A stretch of 64,000 nucleotides of DNA, taken from contig OX465119.1 in assembly GCA_949987565.1 (NCBI GenBank), positions 11,647,175 through 11,711,174 of the forward strand. Reading direction: 5' to 3'. The position numbers and the translations under genes are program-made. Below the pieces are notes generated by a model. The model was not told the DNA's origin and ran no database searches. It saw only the letters and a list, made by a program, of their open reading frames with translations. Shown in pieces: positions 59,601 through 62,600 of this stretch. Source of the DNA: Luidia sarsii. Lineage: Eukaryota; Echinodermata; Asteroidea; Paxillosida; Luidiidae. Position 1 is the stretch's first letter; every line of letters begins with the position of its first letter.

Positions 59601-62600
59601 ACACGGTCAGCCGGGAGGCCATGCTGCCCCTGACCATCGCCTCGCGGCGCTCCAGCCTGGCCATCACACCCAGAGAGGGTCGCTACCAGTACGAGGGACG
59701 GGCCAGTCGCCTGCCTCGCTACTCGGCCGAGGAGCCAGACAGACAGCGCAAGAGCTTCTTCGAGGACGGTGAGTGCCGTGGCTCCTAGAATCACTTGGTC
59801 ACCGTAGTAATGCTGTCCGTCTCAGCCGTGAGAAAATGTGGATGAAGCGTCTTCGGACTATTCAACCACATGGTCTCAACATCCAGGAGGGTAATGACTA
59901 ACACCATGCAGCTTTCTGATAATCCTTCTTTTGTGTTCAGTCTTTCACACTCCTCTCTTTGATCTTTTCCCCCTATTGTCACTAATCCCTACCCCACTCC
60001 TTGCCCTTCTCTTTGATCTTTCCCCCTCCTCTCACTAATCCCTACCCTACCCCTTGCCCTTCCCTTTGATCTCTCCCTACCAGCTTCACTCTTTGTCCTC
60101 TGTTTCTCATCCGTGTCCTATTCACTCTCTCCCCCCTGCCTTCGTGTACATGTATCTGTTTTGTCCTTGTCACTCTGCCTTTGAGAAAGGTCCTGCTAGG
60201 ATCGAAACGTCAGGCCCACTAAATTTTAGGCTCCTGATATCTTTTTGTTTTTATCTAAAATGCTTACGTGAACAATAACCCTTCAGAATTCCCGAACATT
60301 CCCGAAGGCCAATCAATGGTCCACAGCATCTCTCTAGATTAACGGATTAAAGGATACACAATTTTTTTTTTACTATGTAAGGAGAAATGTATGCACTCGG
60401 CCCTTGAAGGCTTGATGACCAGAGCAGGAGATTGTACCAGGGACATGGTCAGGGAGACTATTCCAAATTCTAACAGCCGTGTGAATAAAACTTCTATCAA
60501 GAGTGTGTCATTGTAGCAGGGATTGTCAGAGCATGATCAGGCATTTGCGTTGCCAATGAAAAAAAAAAAAAAAAAAAAAAAATTGAACATCAGCAATAGC
60601 TTTCCTGCTTCGCTTAAGCGGCGGAAAATCTAAAACAACCGGTTCCTTCACCATGGTTGAAAAGAAAAACTGCCTCAACATCTTAGACCCTTAGATGCTT
60701 AAAAAAAAAAAATTGATCCCCTGTCTCCTCCTGTCCTGATTGCAACCTTTACATCGCCCGCTCAGAGCCATCAGAGACACAGCGCACGGTCAATCGTGTC
60801 ATCGACCGCTACAACAACCTGGGAAGCAAGCTGTCCTTCCGTCAGGAGGAGTTGGACGCCTACCTGACCCTGGCCCGCCTCTACGCCGACCGCGTCCGCG
60901 TCCTGAACGACCAGCAGGACTGGACCAAGGGTCTGCAGCAGCAGCTGGATGGCCAGGGACCGCTCAGCAACGACATGGCTAGCCTGGAGGATCAGTACAA
61001 CAAGATGCAGGTGAGTCTAGACAAGCCAGCGTTAGATGGCTCTGTGGTGGATTGGGGTAGGACAAAGTGAGCAACATGTTGCAACAAGGCGTCAGGGAGA
61101 GAAGGAAGGGATGGGGGAGGGAGGAAGGGAGAGAAGGGAGGAAGGGAGAGAGGGAAAGAGGGAGGGAGGGAGGAAGGGAGGGAGGGAGGAAGGGAGAGAG
61201 GGAAAGAGGGAGGGAGGAAGGGAGGGAGGGAGAGAAGGGAGGATGGGAGAGAGGGAGGGAGGGAAGAAGGGAGAGAAGAAAGGAAGGGAGGGAGGGAGGG
61301 AGGAAGGGAGAGAAGGGAGGAAGGGCGAGAGGAAGGGAGAGAAGGGAGGAAGGGAGAGAGTGAGGGAGGGAAGGAGGGAGGGAGGAAGGGAGGAAGGGAG
61401 AGAAGAAAGGAAGGGAGAGAGGGAGGGAGGAAGGGAGAGAAGGGAGGAAGGGAGAGAAGGGAGGAAGGGAGAGAATGAGGGAGGGAAAGAGGGAGGGAGG
61501 AAGGGAGAGTGGGAAGGAAGGGAGAGAGGGAGGGAGAGAGAGAATATAAAAGCCAGGAAAAGGATTCAAGGGTTAAGCCACACTCCATCTGATAAGAGAT
61601 GATTTACATCTTGTCACCACAAACCTTCCACATAGTACTTTCAACATGCAACCCTTCAGATCTTATCTATAGTGAGGTATTTCAGTTATAAATCCATATT
61701 TTTCGAAATGTTCACTCACTGGTTATGATTGTTGGTAAGCTCCTGGATGGTAAATTCCGATCCTGGATGTTGAGTCCGGTAATTGCATTGTCCGAAGACG
61801 CTTTGTCCACATTTTCGTTCACGGCTTTGTTGGATTGGATTTCAGGCCGTTCAGAGGGAGATGAATGACGGCCGGCCCCAGCTGGATGAGGTGATGTTAT
61901 CCACCGAGTCCTTCATGAGGGAGCACAAGGAGAGGCTGGGCCCGGAGCAGCAGGATGTCTTGCAGCGAGGCATCTACGACCTGCGCTCACAGTTTGACCA
62001 GGCCAACCACAAGGCCCAGGACTGGACCAGACAAATGAAGGACAAGGTGAGCAGGAGGAGAAGGAGGAGGAGGAGGAGGAGGGGGAGGAGGAGGAGGAGG
62101 AGGAGGAGGAGGGAGGAGGAGGGAGGAGGAGGGAGGAGGAGGAGGGAGAAGGAGGAGGAGGAGGAGGAGGGGGAGGAGGAGGAGGAGGAGGAGGAGGAGG
62201 AGGGAGGAGGAGGAGGAGGAGGGAGGAGGAGGAGGAGGAGGAGGAGGGAGGAGGAGGAGGGAGGAGAAGGAGGAGGGAGGAGGAGGAGGAGGAGATTGAG
62301 GCAGAGCTGCCTTTTCCTCTCATCCAATCCCCTTCCTCTTCTCTTTCTCTCTATCTCCCTCTCTCCCCTCCCCCTCTCTCAATCTCTCTTTTCTCTCTCA
62401 ATCTCTCTCTTCTCTTTCTCAATTTCTCTCTCAATCTCTCTCTCTTCTCCCTCTATCATTCTCTCTGCCCCTCTCTCTATCAATCTATCTCCTTTCTCTC
62501 CTCTCCCTCTCTCAATCTTTCTGCCCCCCTCTCTCAATCTCTCTCTCAATCTCTCTCTCAATCTCTCTCTCAATCTCTCTCTCAATCTCTCGCTCAATCT

